A stretch of 64,000 bases of DNA from Dimorphilus gyrociliatus (Eukaryota > Annelida > Polychaeta > Dinophilidae). The notes beneath the pieces were generated by a model. The model had not been told where the DNA came from. It worked only from the letters and a program-made list of their open reading frames with translations, and ran no database searches. The stretch lies in contig CAJFCJ010000017.1 of the NCBI GenBank assembly GCA_904063045.1, forward strand, positions 558,001-622,000. Direction: 5' to 3'. Position numbers and translations under genes: made by a program. Positions 36,748-50,460 of this stretch are shown here, in pieces. The first letter of the stretch is position 1; each line of letters starts with the position of its first letter.

Positions 36748-36922
36748 TACATGAATTTTTGCAGGCAATAAATCTACAAAAATGTTGTCTGCTAAAAAAC
36801 AACAAATATCTACCAGTTTTCATAAGTTGCTATGTTAATTTTTCTCCCTCACGTGACAGTTGATTGTGTAGCTCAAGCTAAAATACTTAGTTGTAAAGTA
36901 GTAAAGAGTCAATATTACAAAA
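36748..36922. promoter_or_regulatory. Bidirectional promoter TMEM218/VMA21 with CLEAR-like box
   Basis: Only 175 bp separate the start codons. It contains CTCACGTGAC at 36848-36857, whose TCACGTGA core (36849-36856) matches the palindromic CLEAR / TFEB-MITF E-box. Confidence 0.6.
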
Positions 36923-37392
36923 ATGCAATTTTCAACAATAGAAAAATTACAAGAGCAACAGTAAGTTAAAATTAATAGGTTGAATCATACATTTAATAGT
37001 GTTTATATAGGACCAAAGAGGTTCACAGAGTAATGAGAAAATTGGTAAAGTATACTATAATGATGTTCTGTCTTCCTATTGCAACATACTTCGCCAGCAA
37101 ATTACTTTTACTTGAAGGTACTTATTTATTTCTTTAAGCGTTTGATTAATTGAAAAAAAAAGTGTAGTAACAATCAGGAAAGTGTAGAACTTCTTCAATG
37201 ATCATTCATTGTGAGAAAATTATAACTTTAGTTTCTCTTTATTCCACAGGTTTTTTCCATATGAGTAGTCAAGACAGCTATTTCTACGCTGCCATATTAG
37301 CAATTGTCGTCGTTCATATCATTTTGGTTCTTTTCGTCATAGCGGCAATTAAAGATGATAGTGGAGTAAATAAGGACGACAAGTTAGAATAA
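36923..37392 (+). CDS. VMA21: V-ATPase assembly factor VMA21
   Basis: ER membrane chaperone for assembly of the V0 sector of the proton pump that acidifies lysosomes. Exons 36923-36960, 37011-37117 and 37250-37392 give 95 aa (human 101). Two TM segments: LVKYTIMMFCLPIATYFASK and AAILAIVVVHIILVLFVIAA. The linker between them, GFFHMSSQDSYFYAA, matches the human GALGMSNRDSYFYAA. The C-terminus is short and charged (NKDDKLE), in the position of the ER-retrieval tail. Introns are 50 and 132 nt. Confidence 0.93.
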
Positions 37393-37698
37393 GGTGTAAT
37401 TGAAGATTTCTAGAGATATTCTCATTAAAATATTTTCGATACAACTTAATACAAATTGAACAAAGAGACTATTATATAAAGAAATATTTGTACATGTTCT
37501 CTTTTATTCAAAATGTGTATTATAATCTATGCAATTCATTCCGATGGATATTTTTTAATGGTCAAGCCTTAAAATATTTATAATAAACTTGTTGAATTTT
37601 ATATTTGAAAGCAACTAAATGATTACAAGTTTGATTCGTTCACAAACATTGACACAACTTCATTATATATAGCGCTTCAAGTTCAAATTTTTTCATCA

Positions 37699-38517
37699 TT
37701 ATTCTACATCATCTGCGATTTCAACAGTACTTGGAGGAGCTGTCCTAGATCTCATATTCTGTTCAAGCATATATAGTGTATAAAAAAAAATAAATTAGTT
37801 AATTTATTAATTACTTGAGTGACAATAGGCAAACGCGTAAGAATTAAGTTGAAGATTTGAGGTGGAATTGATTGTTGTAAAAGTCCCAATAATTGTTGAG
37901 GTTGTCCACATACTGCTACTGCATTACATAAATGTTCTACTCCTTCCTCCATTTGACCTGTAGCTAGGAGTTCTTCCCCCTTTTGAATTTCTTGTAGGAA
38001 GAATTGATGAAATGAATCTGGGTTGCTCGGGTCAGGGAACTAAAACGAAAAAAATCAATTACTGGTGGTTAAAAATTTAGTTACTATTATGGGAATAGTT
38101 GGAATAAAATTAAAGTTTTTAATAAGGGTTACAAAATCAAGTATAGTTCAGACTTCGTTCTAACCATTCGATGGTTTTGATGTCTTATATGGATTTCTCA
38201 AGGGCAAACGAGGACTTGAACGATCTGAGCATGATAAAAATTACCTCAGTATTAATTCCACTTCTGCTACCTCCCTTAGCTATTCTCCTTCCTGTAAAAA
38301 ATTAATTGTTAGATTTTACGATCAGTTGTTACAAGATAAAAATGTAATAGTTATAAAGCGATATAAAAGAACTCGTTGGAGAGAGGTACTAACGTTCAAG
38401 CAATTTTTTACGAAAATCCGGATGGCTTCGTCTTTTGCGATCAAAGTAAATGCAATATGCAAGGAAGCTAACACCAGCACTAGCAGCGGCTACAATTAGA
38501 GCTGTTCGAGAAAACAT
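37699..38517 (-). CDS. TOMM20: Mitochondrial import receptor TOM20
   Basis: Outer-membrane receptor that binds presequences of imported proteins. Four exons, 38517-38394, 38291-38245, 38039-37815 and 37758-37699, give 151 aa (human 145). An N-terminal anchor (ALIVAAASAGVSFLAY) precedes CIYFDRKRRSHPDFRKKLLE, almost the vertebrate sequence. The TPR-like presequence groove has FHQFFLQEIQKGEELL, EEGVEHLCNAVAVCGQPQQL and IPPQIFNLILTRLPIVTQ. The acidic tail ends VEIADDVE. The Arg/Lys-rich linker exon (RRRIAKGGSRSG) has a small Gly/Ser insertion. Confidence 0.95.
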
Positions 38518-39643
38518 TATTATACTTTCGTTGAACACGAGACGTGCCGGAAAGCTAAATGGGAGAGTCTAAAAATGACACTTGACGTGTATTAACAATA
38601 ATATTGCAATGCAGAACCAAAAAAAATTAAAAAATAAAAATTTTCATATTTAATTCTGTTCTTTATTTATCTTATGTTTTAATAATCATTTTTCTTTTCG
38701 GAAAGGAGTGCAACTATCGAAAAAAATAATTTTTGAGAAATCTAAATATCAAGAATCTATTGAATACAGGCCATTACTTGTCATCAAAATATATATGTTT
38801 CAAATGAGTGATGAATTTTGATATGTTAGAATTAGATTTGATATAAGACAAAAAAAAGTATCAGTTTAAAAAATGATTTCTTAAGGGCGTTGTTTCTCAT
38901 ATGGACGATATTCAATGACAACAATAGATCATTTCCTAGTAACAAACAATTCCTAACATAGTTTAGTAATATCCCTTATTATTCTTGTAGCATCGCGCTC
39001 TTCGCACAGACGCGAAAGCTTTTCTTTTGACCTTGACCCTTTGAAACTTTGTAAACTGGTCTATTAGCGTTTTTTGTCGCCTTTTTATTCGCTGGGGAGG
39101 AACTGGACTGATCAAAAAAGGCAGGTTGAACGTATGTATTTTATTTTTATTTTAATTTCGATCATTTTATGAATAGTTAAACAACTAATAAATTTAAGGA
39201 AAAACCCGGTGGCAATAATAATCACTTAGATATCAAGAATACGCCTTATCTAAGACAAAACGCCTGCAAATTAGCTGCGGTAGTTCAATCAGAACCAGGA
39301 TGATAATTCGACCTAGTTTTGCACCGAAAAATTTTAAACTATATTTATAATAAAAATTTTGAAAAATTTTGATTGATTATCTATATAAGAAAGGGATGAG
39401 ATTCCTTATGGTTGGAATTATGCTAATCTGACTTAGCATTAGCATTAACCTGAAAAAGGCGCAGGCGGCTTCCTCATTAGTCAGAGGGCTAATACTATAT
39501 GCGACTATTTACGAAGCATATTTTTGTTATTATATTCGAATAGGCTGTACTTGTTAAATTATTCGGTTTCATATACTAAATGTTATTATATTGCTCTAAT
39601 ACCAAGCATATTTAAAGCTTAACGTCAATTTTTTTTAATTCAA
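38518..39643. promoter_or_regulatory. Divergent intergenic region, TOMM20 and GATAD2
   Basis: About 1.1 kb with no coding gene. A nuclear-receptor-like TGACCTTGACCC lies at 39028-39039, next to a GC-richer patch (38995-39015). GTATGT at about 39133 after GGTTGAAC could be the donor of a GATAD2 5' UTR exon. Neither is proven. Confidence 0.4.
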
Positions 39644-40918
39644 ATGATAGGTTCTGTTTTCAAAATGAAACGTAAATTATCAATTGATAACAAAGAAAAC
39701 GAAATGAGCAACGGCAACGACGAAATAATCATGAATGATGTAGAGGCTGTAGAGGACGACAATGATGGCTTGGATAAATTAGCTACTCGAAAGAGAAAGC
39801 TTCAAGAACAACTACGGAATCACGAAGCAACTTTAATCTTACTGAAGAAGATCAGGAGCTCTCAAATAGCACCGCAATTATCGCAAAACAATGCCAGTCG
39901 AAAGGTAACTTCTACAAACTCTTCTACACCTTCGAATGTTTCCGTTGTCAAGAGGGAAGTTAAGCAGAACAAAGTTACCACGCCACCAGTTCAGAGAACT
40001 CAGAAATTTGAGGTTAGCGAACAAAATCGTACTGCTGCTAAATTAGCTCTACGAAAGGAATTGGAAAAGACCTTATTACAAATTCCTCCACCAAAACCTC
40101 CACCCCCTGAGATGAATTTTATGCCCTCTTTGTCTAGTACCGATTTTGGCATGTTAATGGGATTGGAGGAAGTTGTCAAATTCATACAGGAGATAAGTAA
40201 TAAGAAACCGGACGTCAAGTACGTTTTCAATCCATTTACTTGTGTACAATGTGGAACTGATTACACTCCTGTCTGGAAACGAGACAAGCCGGGATCGAAG
40301 TCGGTTATTTGTGAACAATGCGTGACTAGCAATCAGAAAAAAGCGCTAAAACAAGAACATACTAATCGTCTCAAGGGTGCTTTCGTGAAGGCTCTACAAC
40401 GCGAGAAGGAAATAGAGCAAAAATTGGCTCAAGGAAATCTTAAAGATCCAATTATAGCCTCGGTTGTCACTCCACCGTCGTCTACAAGCTCTAGACATTC
40501 ACATAGTGAAAAAACGTCAAGCAGCAGAGATAAAAGTCATAGCTCTTCATCCTCTTCCGCCGCTGCTGCTTCGTCTTCTTCTTCATCGAGTCATTCGGCT
40601 GCTGTTCAAGCCCAAGTGCAGGCCGCTATTAATTTCCAAACAATGCAGCAACAAGCCGTTGCAGCTTTGGCCAATCTAAAAATGACACCAGATCAAATTC
40701 GTCAGCATCAAGCTTTGCTTGTCCAAACGCAACAAGCTCAACTTAGGATTCTTCAACAGCAACAAAGCTTGCTACAAAATCCAAAGCATCTGGCAGCGTC
40801 TCTGGGTACTAACTATTCGCCGCAGCAGATAGCAAAGATGGCTGATCTTCAAAGGCAGTTTCTAATGGATATGATTCCAGGTTTGTCTGGAAATCAAGCC
40901 GCTCTATGGAAAAAGTGA
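39644..40918 (+). CDS. GATAD2: GATA zinc-finger NuRD subunit (p66)
   Basis: p66/GATAD2A-B type subunit of the NuRD chromatin remodelling and deacetylase complex. A single 424-aa coding exon. The CR1 coiled coil that pairs with MBD2/3 is at about 44-70 ([20 protein letters not shown]). CR2 with the GATA-type finger is at about 185-245: [20 protein letters not shown] then CEQC (C-x2-C, C-x2-C). The tail is Ser/Ala-rich (about 288-325), then Gln-rich. A second in-frame ATG at 39665 ([13 protein letters not shown]) fits the family start as well as 39644 does. Vertebrates have two copies; one pro-orthologue is expected here. Confidence 0.92.
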   Translation: MIGSVFKMKRKLSIDNKENEMSNGNDEIIMNDVEAVEDDNDGLDKLATRKRKLQEQLRNHEATLILLKKIRSSQIAPQLSQNNASRKVTSTNSSTPSNVSVVKREVKQNKVTTPPVQRTQKFEVSEQNRTAAKLALRKELEKTLLQIPPPKPPPPEMNFMPSLSSTDFGMLMGLEEVVKFIQEISNKKPDVKYVFNPFTCVQCGTDYTPVWKRDKPGSKSVICEQCVTSNQKKALKQEHTNRLKGAFVKALQREKEIEQKLAQGNLKDPIIASVVTPPSSTSSRHSHSEKTSSSRDKSHSSSSSSAAAASSSSSSSHSAAVQAQVQAAINFQTMQQQAVAALANLKMTPDQIRQHQALLVQTQQAQLRILQQQQSLLQNPKHLAASLGTNYSPQQIAKMADLQRQFLMDMIPGLSGNQAALWKK

Positions 40919-42268
40919 CATTCTTCATTTCCATTAGGTAGATTTGATTTGGTTTGGTTTTTGTTAGTATTTAATGGCTCTATTTATGATAATTTTAAAA
41001 TCGCTGGTCCAGAGTCAATTAATATAATATGGATATCTATGCTTTTGTGTATAATAGTTAGTTAAAAAAAAAGAAACAAGTGCTTTATTGTGTTGTATAC
41101 ATCATTTAATAAATTGCATACATTATTCCCATTAAAAACTGGAAAGCAGATTGAGAATTTAGAAAGGAAATGACAAAATATTTTTGCGCGCAGGATCATT
41201 TATTATGTCTTTTTGCTAGTCTAACCCGACCTATTTTTTACTCTAATTAATCCTTTAATATATATATATATATATATATTAATTGCTGCAAACATAAATT
41301 TATTGAGTGAAAAGCTTGCGAATAAATTCATAGTTATAAATGATTTTCTTGTGTCTTTTTTATGCAAATTACATAATTAACATAATGGATTAAGAAGAGA
41401 AAAAAAAAGGATTGAAGACTTTCATGTCTAAAAGTCTGGAAAAAGATGAAAATTCCAATAAAATTTTCATAATTTATTATCTAATCAAGTATTATGGAAA
41501 ATATCCTATACTACTTACTGTCTTATGCATTTATTATCGTTTAAGGGATTTATAAATGAACTAAATATTGCAAATAATATAATGACGATATTTTACGTTT
41601 TAGTTAATCAATAAATAGCAAAAATCGGTATTTCAAGTAGAATTGATGAAAAAAATGTACTATATATAGACTGACATAAAGTAAGGATAATATGTCATCT
41701 GTTTTTTATTCTACCTACTTCTTCTACGAGTTTTGTTAATATTTTAGGAAAGAAAAGACTCTATCTTCTTCATTAAAACATTATTGCAAAGAGTAAATAT
41801 TCATATTATCTTCTTTCTATATTTATACATACAGTATGTATGAATGTATATACACAGATGTTTCTTGTTTTATTCATTTTGTTTAGTAAACACTCCGTAG
41901 CATTTTATCCAAGTTTATATTGAAAGAAAAATGTAAGTAATTGTACGTAATATCCAGGCTTGTTTCTATTATAGGACTAGTTATGAATATTTTCAAATAA
42001 ATTACTCTAATTAGGATAATTGTGCATTTATTTAAATATCTTTGTTTTTCATAACCGTTAAGTTTTTTACGTAATGTTATAATATAAGAAAATAGAGAGA
42101 GAGAGAGAGAGAGAGATAGAGAAGAAATTATCAACGGCCAATAAGCTTTCATACATTATATATATATATATTTAACTATAGTAACAATATATTCTATGTA
42201 TAGAATGTAAATTATGTAAATTCAACAGTTTCCTTTCGATGTACGAAATATCGAATAGTTAATCGATT
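40919..42268. other. Intergenic / 3' UTR with simple repeats
   Basis: No supported gene. Contains a (TA)n tract at about 41259-41279, a (GA)n tract at about 42094-42117 and a (TA)n tract at about 42157-42172. A minus-strand ORF across the GA tract (41883-42152) is repeat-driven and not called. Confidence 0.55.
42094..42117. repeat. (GA)n microsatellite
   Basis: Uninterrupted AG/GA dinucleotide run of about 12 units upstream of the PLP enzyme gene. Confidence 0.9.
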
Positions 42269-45549
<3,281 letters not shown>

Positions 45550-46035
45550 AGTTTATCAAGAAGAGATGCTTTTTTTATTTTAGCTCTCTCTTTCTCTTAC
45601 TTATTAGAAGTTAATTAGTTATTTTGTATGATTAAAATCTTTGCACACCATTAACGATAGTTTCTATCATACTATATTAACAATGAACTCTTTATTAACA
45701 TTTCTCTAATTTGTATTGTCTTCTCTTATTGTGTGTTTGTTTGTTTGTTTTTTCCTTACTTTATTAATATCTTCGTTAAAGAAGAGTTTAGAGTAAAGAA
45801 AAATGGGAAATACACAATTTATGTGCTTTTATTGAGATTTGAAGGTTTTTTATACAACTTATTAATCAAAAGCTGTAAATGCTTGTTTATATCTTAGAAT
45901 ATGCAATGTGCTCTCTCTCTCTCTCTCTCTCTCTCTTCATCTCTTCCTCTTCGTTTCTCTTTATCGGAAAAAACTACTTTCTATTTTGCAATAATACAAC
46001 ATAGAAGTTAAAATATTTCAATGTTTTCATTAATT
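45550..46035. other. 3' UTR region with (CT)n microsatellite
   Basis: No gene seen. A (CT)13 run lies at 45911-45936. Short T/G-rich repeats (TGTTTGTTTGTTTG) are near 45733-45750. Confidence 0.6.
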
Positions 46036-46395
46036 TCATTCGTCATCTTCCGCATCTCCATCTTCACCGCCATCTTCTACAATATCCTCAACCGCTTTAT
46101 TCTCCGCCTTATCCTCGTGGTGTTCACTCTCCTTTCTCTTACTTTCGTGATGCTTAACTTGCGAAGTTTCGGCCTTCTTATGATGAGTAGGCGGATGATG
46201 ATTATGATGACCTTTGTCAGATTTTTTTCCATCAACCGAATTTCTGCGTTTAGTCTGAGGTTTTATATGATGCTTTACATTTGGATTGGAATGCTTTCTA
46301 TCCTTTCCCTTTTCCTTCTTTACATCCTTTTTATCGGTATGCTCCGCATGATCAACTGAGTTTGTTTTCTTAATCTTTTCCACTTTCTTGGGCAT
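46036..46395 (-). CDS. Lys/His-rich low-complexity protein, unrecognised
   Basis: A 119-aa ORF from ATG 46395 (MPKKVEKIKKTNSVDHAEHT) to TGA 46036-46038. The middle is Lys/His-rich (KGHHNHHPPTHHKKAETSQV) and the end is acidic (VEDGGEDGDAEDDE). No cysteine, signal peptide or TM segment. Charge segregation suggests a nuclear or nucleolar disordered protein, but there is no recognisable domain. The open frame runs further 5' only through non-ATG codons. Clean composition over the whole frame argues for real coding; low complexity argues for caution. Confidence 0.6.
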   Translation of the reverse strand: MPKKVEKIKKTNSVDHAEHTDKKDVKKEKGKDRKHSNPNVKHHIKPQTKRRNSVDGKKSDKGHHNHHPPTHHKKAETSQVKHHESKRKESEHHEDKAENKAVEDIVEDGGEDGDAEDDE

Positions 46396-47662
46396 GTTTC
46401 TCCAGAGTGTTGTAAATTTAAAATATCCAAATAACAATGTGAAGAAGATTTCAGTCAACTCTTGTTATTTTAATGAACGAAATCTGCTGTAAAATTTAAT
46501 GAGAGCAATTTACCAGATACACCACCTAGCGTTCAAAAATGTGAAATAAATAAACAATCTGCCTTATTTGGTCTAAAAATAGTAAAAGTAGTAATTTTAA
46601 ATAATAATTAATTGATATTCTAAAAGTGTTTGTAAGTAATTGATATTTTAGAGTTTGATTTAACATCGGAATACAGTTCTTATATAGATATGATATTTAC
46701 TAAAGAAACAATAGTTAGAAGTAATTAATTAGCGTATTCTTATAAAAACTTAGGATTAAATTTAAGGAAATAATTAGTTGATTAAAATCGATTTTCTTTA
46801 AGATAAAAACACGAAATCTCTCTCTCTCTCTCTCTCTTTTCTTTCTTTTCATTTGTTCAAAATGTTTTAATTAGAAATTAAGGAGAAGATACGTAATTTA
46901 TTGTTTATGTTCTCTTCATTTACCTCAAATGAAAGAAGGATAAATAAGAAGATAATTTAAATAATGATAAATATACTTAATTGTTTTATGCATAAGAAAC
47001 ATTTGATTCTCTGTTCAAGAGTTTTAAAAGATTAATTTGAACTAGATTCTTTTTTTAATTAAAGGAAACAGTTAGATGATTAAAATTGATTTTCTCTTTT
47101 TCTCCTTTAAAGATTTGTTTATATCGATTAAAATATAGGTTGGAAAATATAAAGAAACCTTTACCATATATATTCAAATAGTTTGTTTCGTACTTTGTTT
47201 ATTATTTTATTGCATCTTTGCTAAATAATTGATATATTAAATTCTCTTATCGAGAATTGATTATAGCAATAAAATGATGACAAACTAGGATATTGTATCA
47301 ATATAATAGTTTTATATCCTTGTATATATTGATTGTAATTGATTTTGAATTGTTTTCATGAATATCTTAAAAAAGTCAAGGACATTTTAACAAATATTGT
47401 TGTTTGTTTATTAATTCATACTATTGAAAGAATGATATCATAGAGAAATGACGTTAAATTTGATTAGTAATACCCTAAATTCTCCGAAGTTCAACTTTGA
47501 ATAGAAAGAATAAATATATGGTCATGTGATAAGCAGAAAGTTCATTTTTTCCGAAGTTTTTATACTTTTTTATTAATATTAATAGCTTTGAGAAAACTTA
47601 ATCAATTAAACTCATTTCCATCATAAGTAAGTCTTGCTATAAATAGTGCATTAAAAAACTTG
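46396..47662. other. Intergenic AT-rich region
   Basis: About 1.27 kb, no supported gene. Contains a (TC)n run at about 46817-46838. Similar short pieces (AAATTAAGGA, TTTAATTAGAAATTAAGG) recur, without a clear element boundary. Confidence 0.5.
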
Positions 47663-49597
47663 CTACTGATGAATGCAATAACAAAATAGGGCCAATTCAG
47701 GATAGTCTCTTTCAACACAAACGGCTTGACTTCCATATCTATCTAATCTATTTACTTCCTGTATTTCTATATTCAGTATTGCAGTACGACTGATATCAAA
47801 TGTAGCAGAAACAATTGATTCATATTGTCCGTAGAAGGCGCCTACCATAAAATTTACTTTATAAACTTCCTTGACTGTTTTATTACCTGTTTTCCTTCCG
47901 TTGTTGTTTTGAACTTTATAAGCTTCAAGAATTCTTTTGATCTTTACTGGTTTACAGTGTTGTCTAATTGGTTTCAAAGAATTTGTAATATTTGCTATTA
48001 TAACTTCAGTTAGATGTTCAACAATCGTATCAGTTACACTTATTGCTTTAAATCTATCGCACATACAGAATTTCTTATGAATATTTGCAGCTGCACACGT
48101 TCGATTTTTCGGAAGAGATGATAGTAGGCTTGCAGACCGTTTATGAATTCTTAGTTTAACTTTATCATTTGTAACAAATCTGATAATATGGCTAAACGTA
48201 GCATAAATATCTAAAGTTGTTACTAGCACATCTTTATTCCTTTCTAAATTATTCGATTCTATTGGATGTAGTTTCTTAAAATTATCTGGTAGTCTTATAC
48301 CATAGTAGGGATTAAGTATTTCCCATTGGGACTGTTTCATTTTTCTAATCCGTCCGAATCTTGCTCCATGATCAGACATTAAAATGAATATTGTATTTTC
48401 TAATCTTTTGGATTTTGTCATTCTATGCAACCATTCGGCCTGTGCTTTGTCAGCTCCGCTGATATCGCCAAAATTGTCGTGTGACATTTCCTCGTAATTA
48501 ACGAGAGCCATTTTTGGATTCTTATTGTATGTATCCCAATATTCTTCAATATAATTTTGCAGTATTTCTAATCTAAGCTTTGACTTCAGACAATACTTCT
48601 TATGTTTTTTTTTATGGTGTTTTATAGCCAAGAAAAATGGTCTTGCGTAATGATCAGTAGGAGTTGCATTAAATCCAACATGTTTCCAATTGAAAGAACC
48701 AGTATCCGCAAAGAGTGTAGAATAATTTTGACCCTTTAAATCCTTCCAAATCCATGGATAGTCATCAATGCTTCTAGCACCTTTCTTTCCACGAACAGCC
48801 TGGTGAAGCTCTCTCTCGTGTTTTCCCGTTAAAAGAGGTAAAAACGAGCCCACTGTTCCATAGCCTATAGTGTTAGATCTTTCAAACCAGACTCCTCCAA
48901 TTTCCTTAAAAGCTTCAACTGTTTTAGGTAGAAATCTCTGCCACGAAAGCCTTGACAAGGAATCAAAACACCATATTAAAATGTTCCATTTAGGTTCCTC
49001 GGATGATAAATCACTTTTTGGCGGATTTGAAATAATGTTCCTGTTAGGTTTAATTGTTAAATATAAATTTTCGAATACATAGTTGGAACCTTGAGAACAA
49101 TGAATTGAGAAGATATCAGAAGGAATTTGCATTCCATTTTCTATATTCTTATAGGTTTTGATATCATAAACTCGGCCTTTAAATTTAGAATTTCCTTCTA
49201 AATACTCTTTAGTATCGATAATTCGTAATTCACAAGATACATTATTATTTAATATATGCGTCTTTGCAGTTGTTGTAAATATGATTTTTCTATCACGAAT
49301 AATAAACCATTCCGATTCGGGTGAATCACAAACGACAGGTTCGAATTTGAAGCCATTTTTCTTGATATCCTTTGGCCATAATTCCAGTTTTGGTATTTTG
49401 CAATGAATCTTTTTCCCTAAATTTCTAAGTCTTGACACTTGAACAGTTTTCTTAGCAGAAATATTAGTCTCAGGCTTTGTAATGTCGACAAAAGTTATGT
49501 CTTTCTCACGTTTTAAGAAAGTTAGAATGAACACAAATGTTAGCAATATACTGATAACATAAAATCTGTTTCTCTTATAACATATCCATATATTCAT
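47663..49597 (-). CDS. DUF229 alkaline-phosphatase-like protein, copy A
   Basis: A 644-aa member of the DUF229 family (sulfatase / alkaline-phosphatase superfamily fold, function unknown), frequent in insects and nematodes. An N-terminal signal anchor (FYVISILLTFVFILTFL) suggests a type II Golgi or surface protein. Landmarks: ELWPKD, NILIWCFDSLSRLSWQRFLP, GTVGSFLPLLTGK with a candidate Thr nucleophile, the HD pair in YEEMSHDNFGDI, and the metal motif MSDHGARFG. Cys pairs near the C-terminus (CAAANIHKKFCMC) are shared with copy B. No intron in the coding region. It lies tandem with copy B, same strand, about 0.9 kb apart. Confidence 0.88.
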   Translation of the reverse strand: MNIWICYKRNRFYVISILLTFVFILTFLKREKDITFVDITKPETNISAKKTVQVSRLRNLGKKIHCKIPKLELWPKDIKKNGFKFEPVVCDSPESEWFIIRDRKIIFTTTAKTHILNNNVSCELRIIDTKEYLEGNSKFKGRVYDIKTYKNIENGMQIPSDIFSIHCSQGSNYVFENLYLTIKPNRNIISNPPKSDLSSEEPKWNILIWCFDSLSRLSWQRFLPKTVEAFKEIGGVWFERSNTIGYGTVGSFLPLLTGKHERELHQAVRGKKGARSIDDYPWIWKDLKGQNYSTLFADTGSFNWKHVGFNATPTDHYARPFFLAIKHHKKKHKKYCLKSKLRLEILQNYIEEYWDTYNKNPKMALVNYEEMSHDNFGDISGADKAQAEWLHRMTKSKRLENTIFILMSDHGARFGRIRKMKQSQWEILNPYYGIRLPDNFKKLHPIESNNLERNKDVLVTTLDIYATFSHIIRFVTNDKVKLRIHKRSASLLSSLPKNRTCAAANIHKKFCMCDRFKAISVTDTIVEHLTEVIIANITNSLKPIRQHCKPVKIKRILEAYKVQNNNGRKTGNKTVKEVYKVNFMVGAFYGQYESIVSATFDISRTAILNIEIQEVNRLDRYGSQAVCVERDYPELALFCYCIHQ

Positions 49598-50460
49598 GTT
49601 TAATGTTTTCTCCAGTTTTGCTGTGTTATAAGTTATATATATATATATATACTACTTCCATTAAATAGTATAAATGCATTAACCAGCTTTAATTATTTAC
49701 CAAGCTTGAATATATCAATATTCCTATTTTCTTTTTGCTAAAGCTACTGAAGAGCACTATTGAATCATGGCGTCGATATGAAGAAAGATTAAATAGGTTT
49801 AAATAATGATTCTCGGAAATATTCGCCTGAGAATCGTACTATATAAAAATATCAAACAACTATTTAAAAGGAAACTACAGTATATTCAACTAAAGCTGTC
49901 TGAAATCTGCTTCATTGATTTTTAAGAAAAAGTAAGTTTCATACGTATTAAACAATCTATTCTATTTAAGCAGTTCTGTTTACTCAATGTTCTTTAATGG
50001 TATAGTAAACTAAAACTGAAAACTTTTACAGAAAATCTATATATCGACTCTATTTTATACGTTTTAGAATAAATCATTTACTCACAAATGAAGCTGAAAC
50101 ATTGATAAGCAAAGAAAGAGACAGCGACAAAGAGAGAGAGAGAGAGAAAATGAAGTATTACATTATTAATGCAATCCATTTCAAATTACTCTATTTATCC
50201 CACAAATTATTCATTTTATGTAAATTTATTCATTTTAAAAATAGAATAAAACTGTGTAAAAACAAAACAAAGAAAGAGGCAAAGAGAGAGTTATCGACAT
50301 TAGTTATCTCATGAAACAATTGTATTCCATATCCAGAGATAGCGAAAGCATCTAAACTCCCTTCCATCTTCCTTGAATCATCATTGTAAATAAAATATCT
50401 AAAAGTAGAAAAAAAAAGAAAAGAAAAAAAACAAAGATTTGTTTAAAACAGTGAAAAAGA
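49598..50460. other. Intergenic region between DUF229 copies
   Basis: About 860 bp. Contains a (TA)n tract near 49636-49650 and an (AG)n tract at about 50130-50147. No remnant of a third copy was seen. Confidence 0.5.

Noticed and set aside
39270-39310. Possible tRNA-like B box (GGTAGTTCAATCAGAACC)
   Set aside because: No matching A box or cloverleaf could be drawn around it.
41883-42152. Minus-strand ORF with poly Ser-Leu
   Set aside because: The Ser-Leu run is a translated GA microsatellite.
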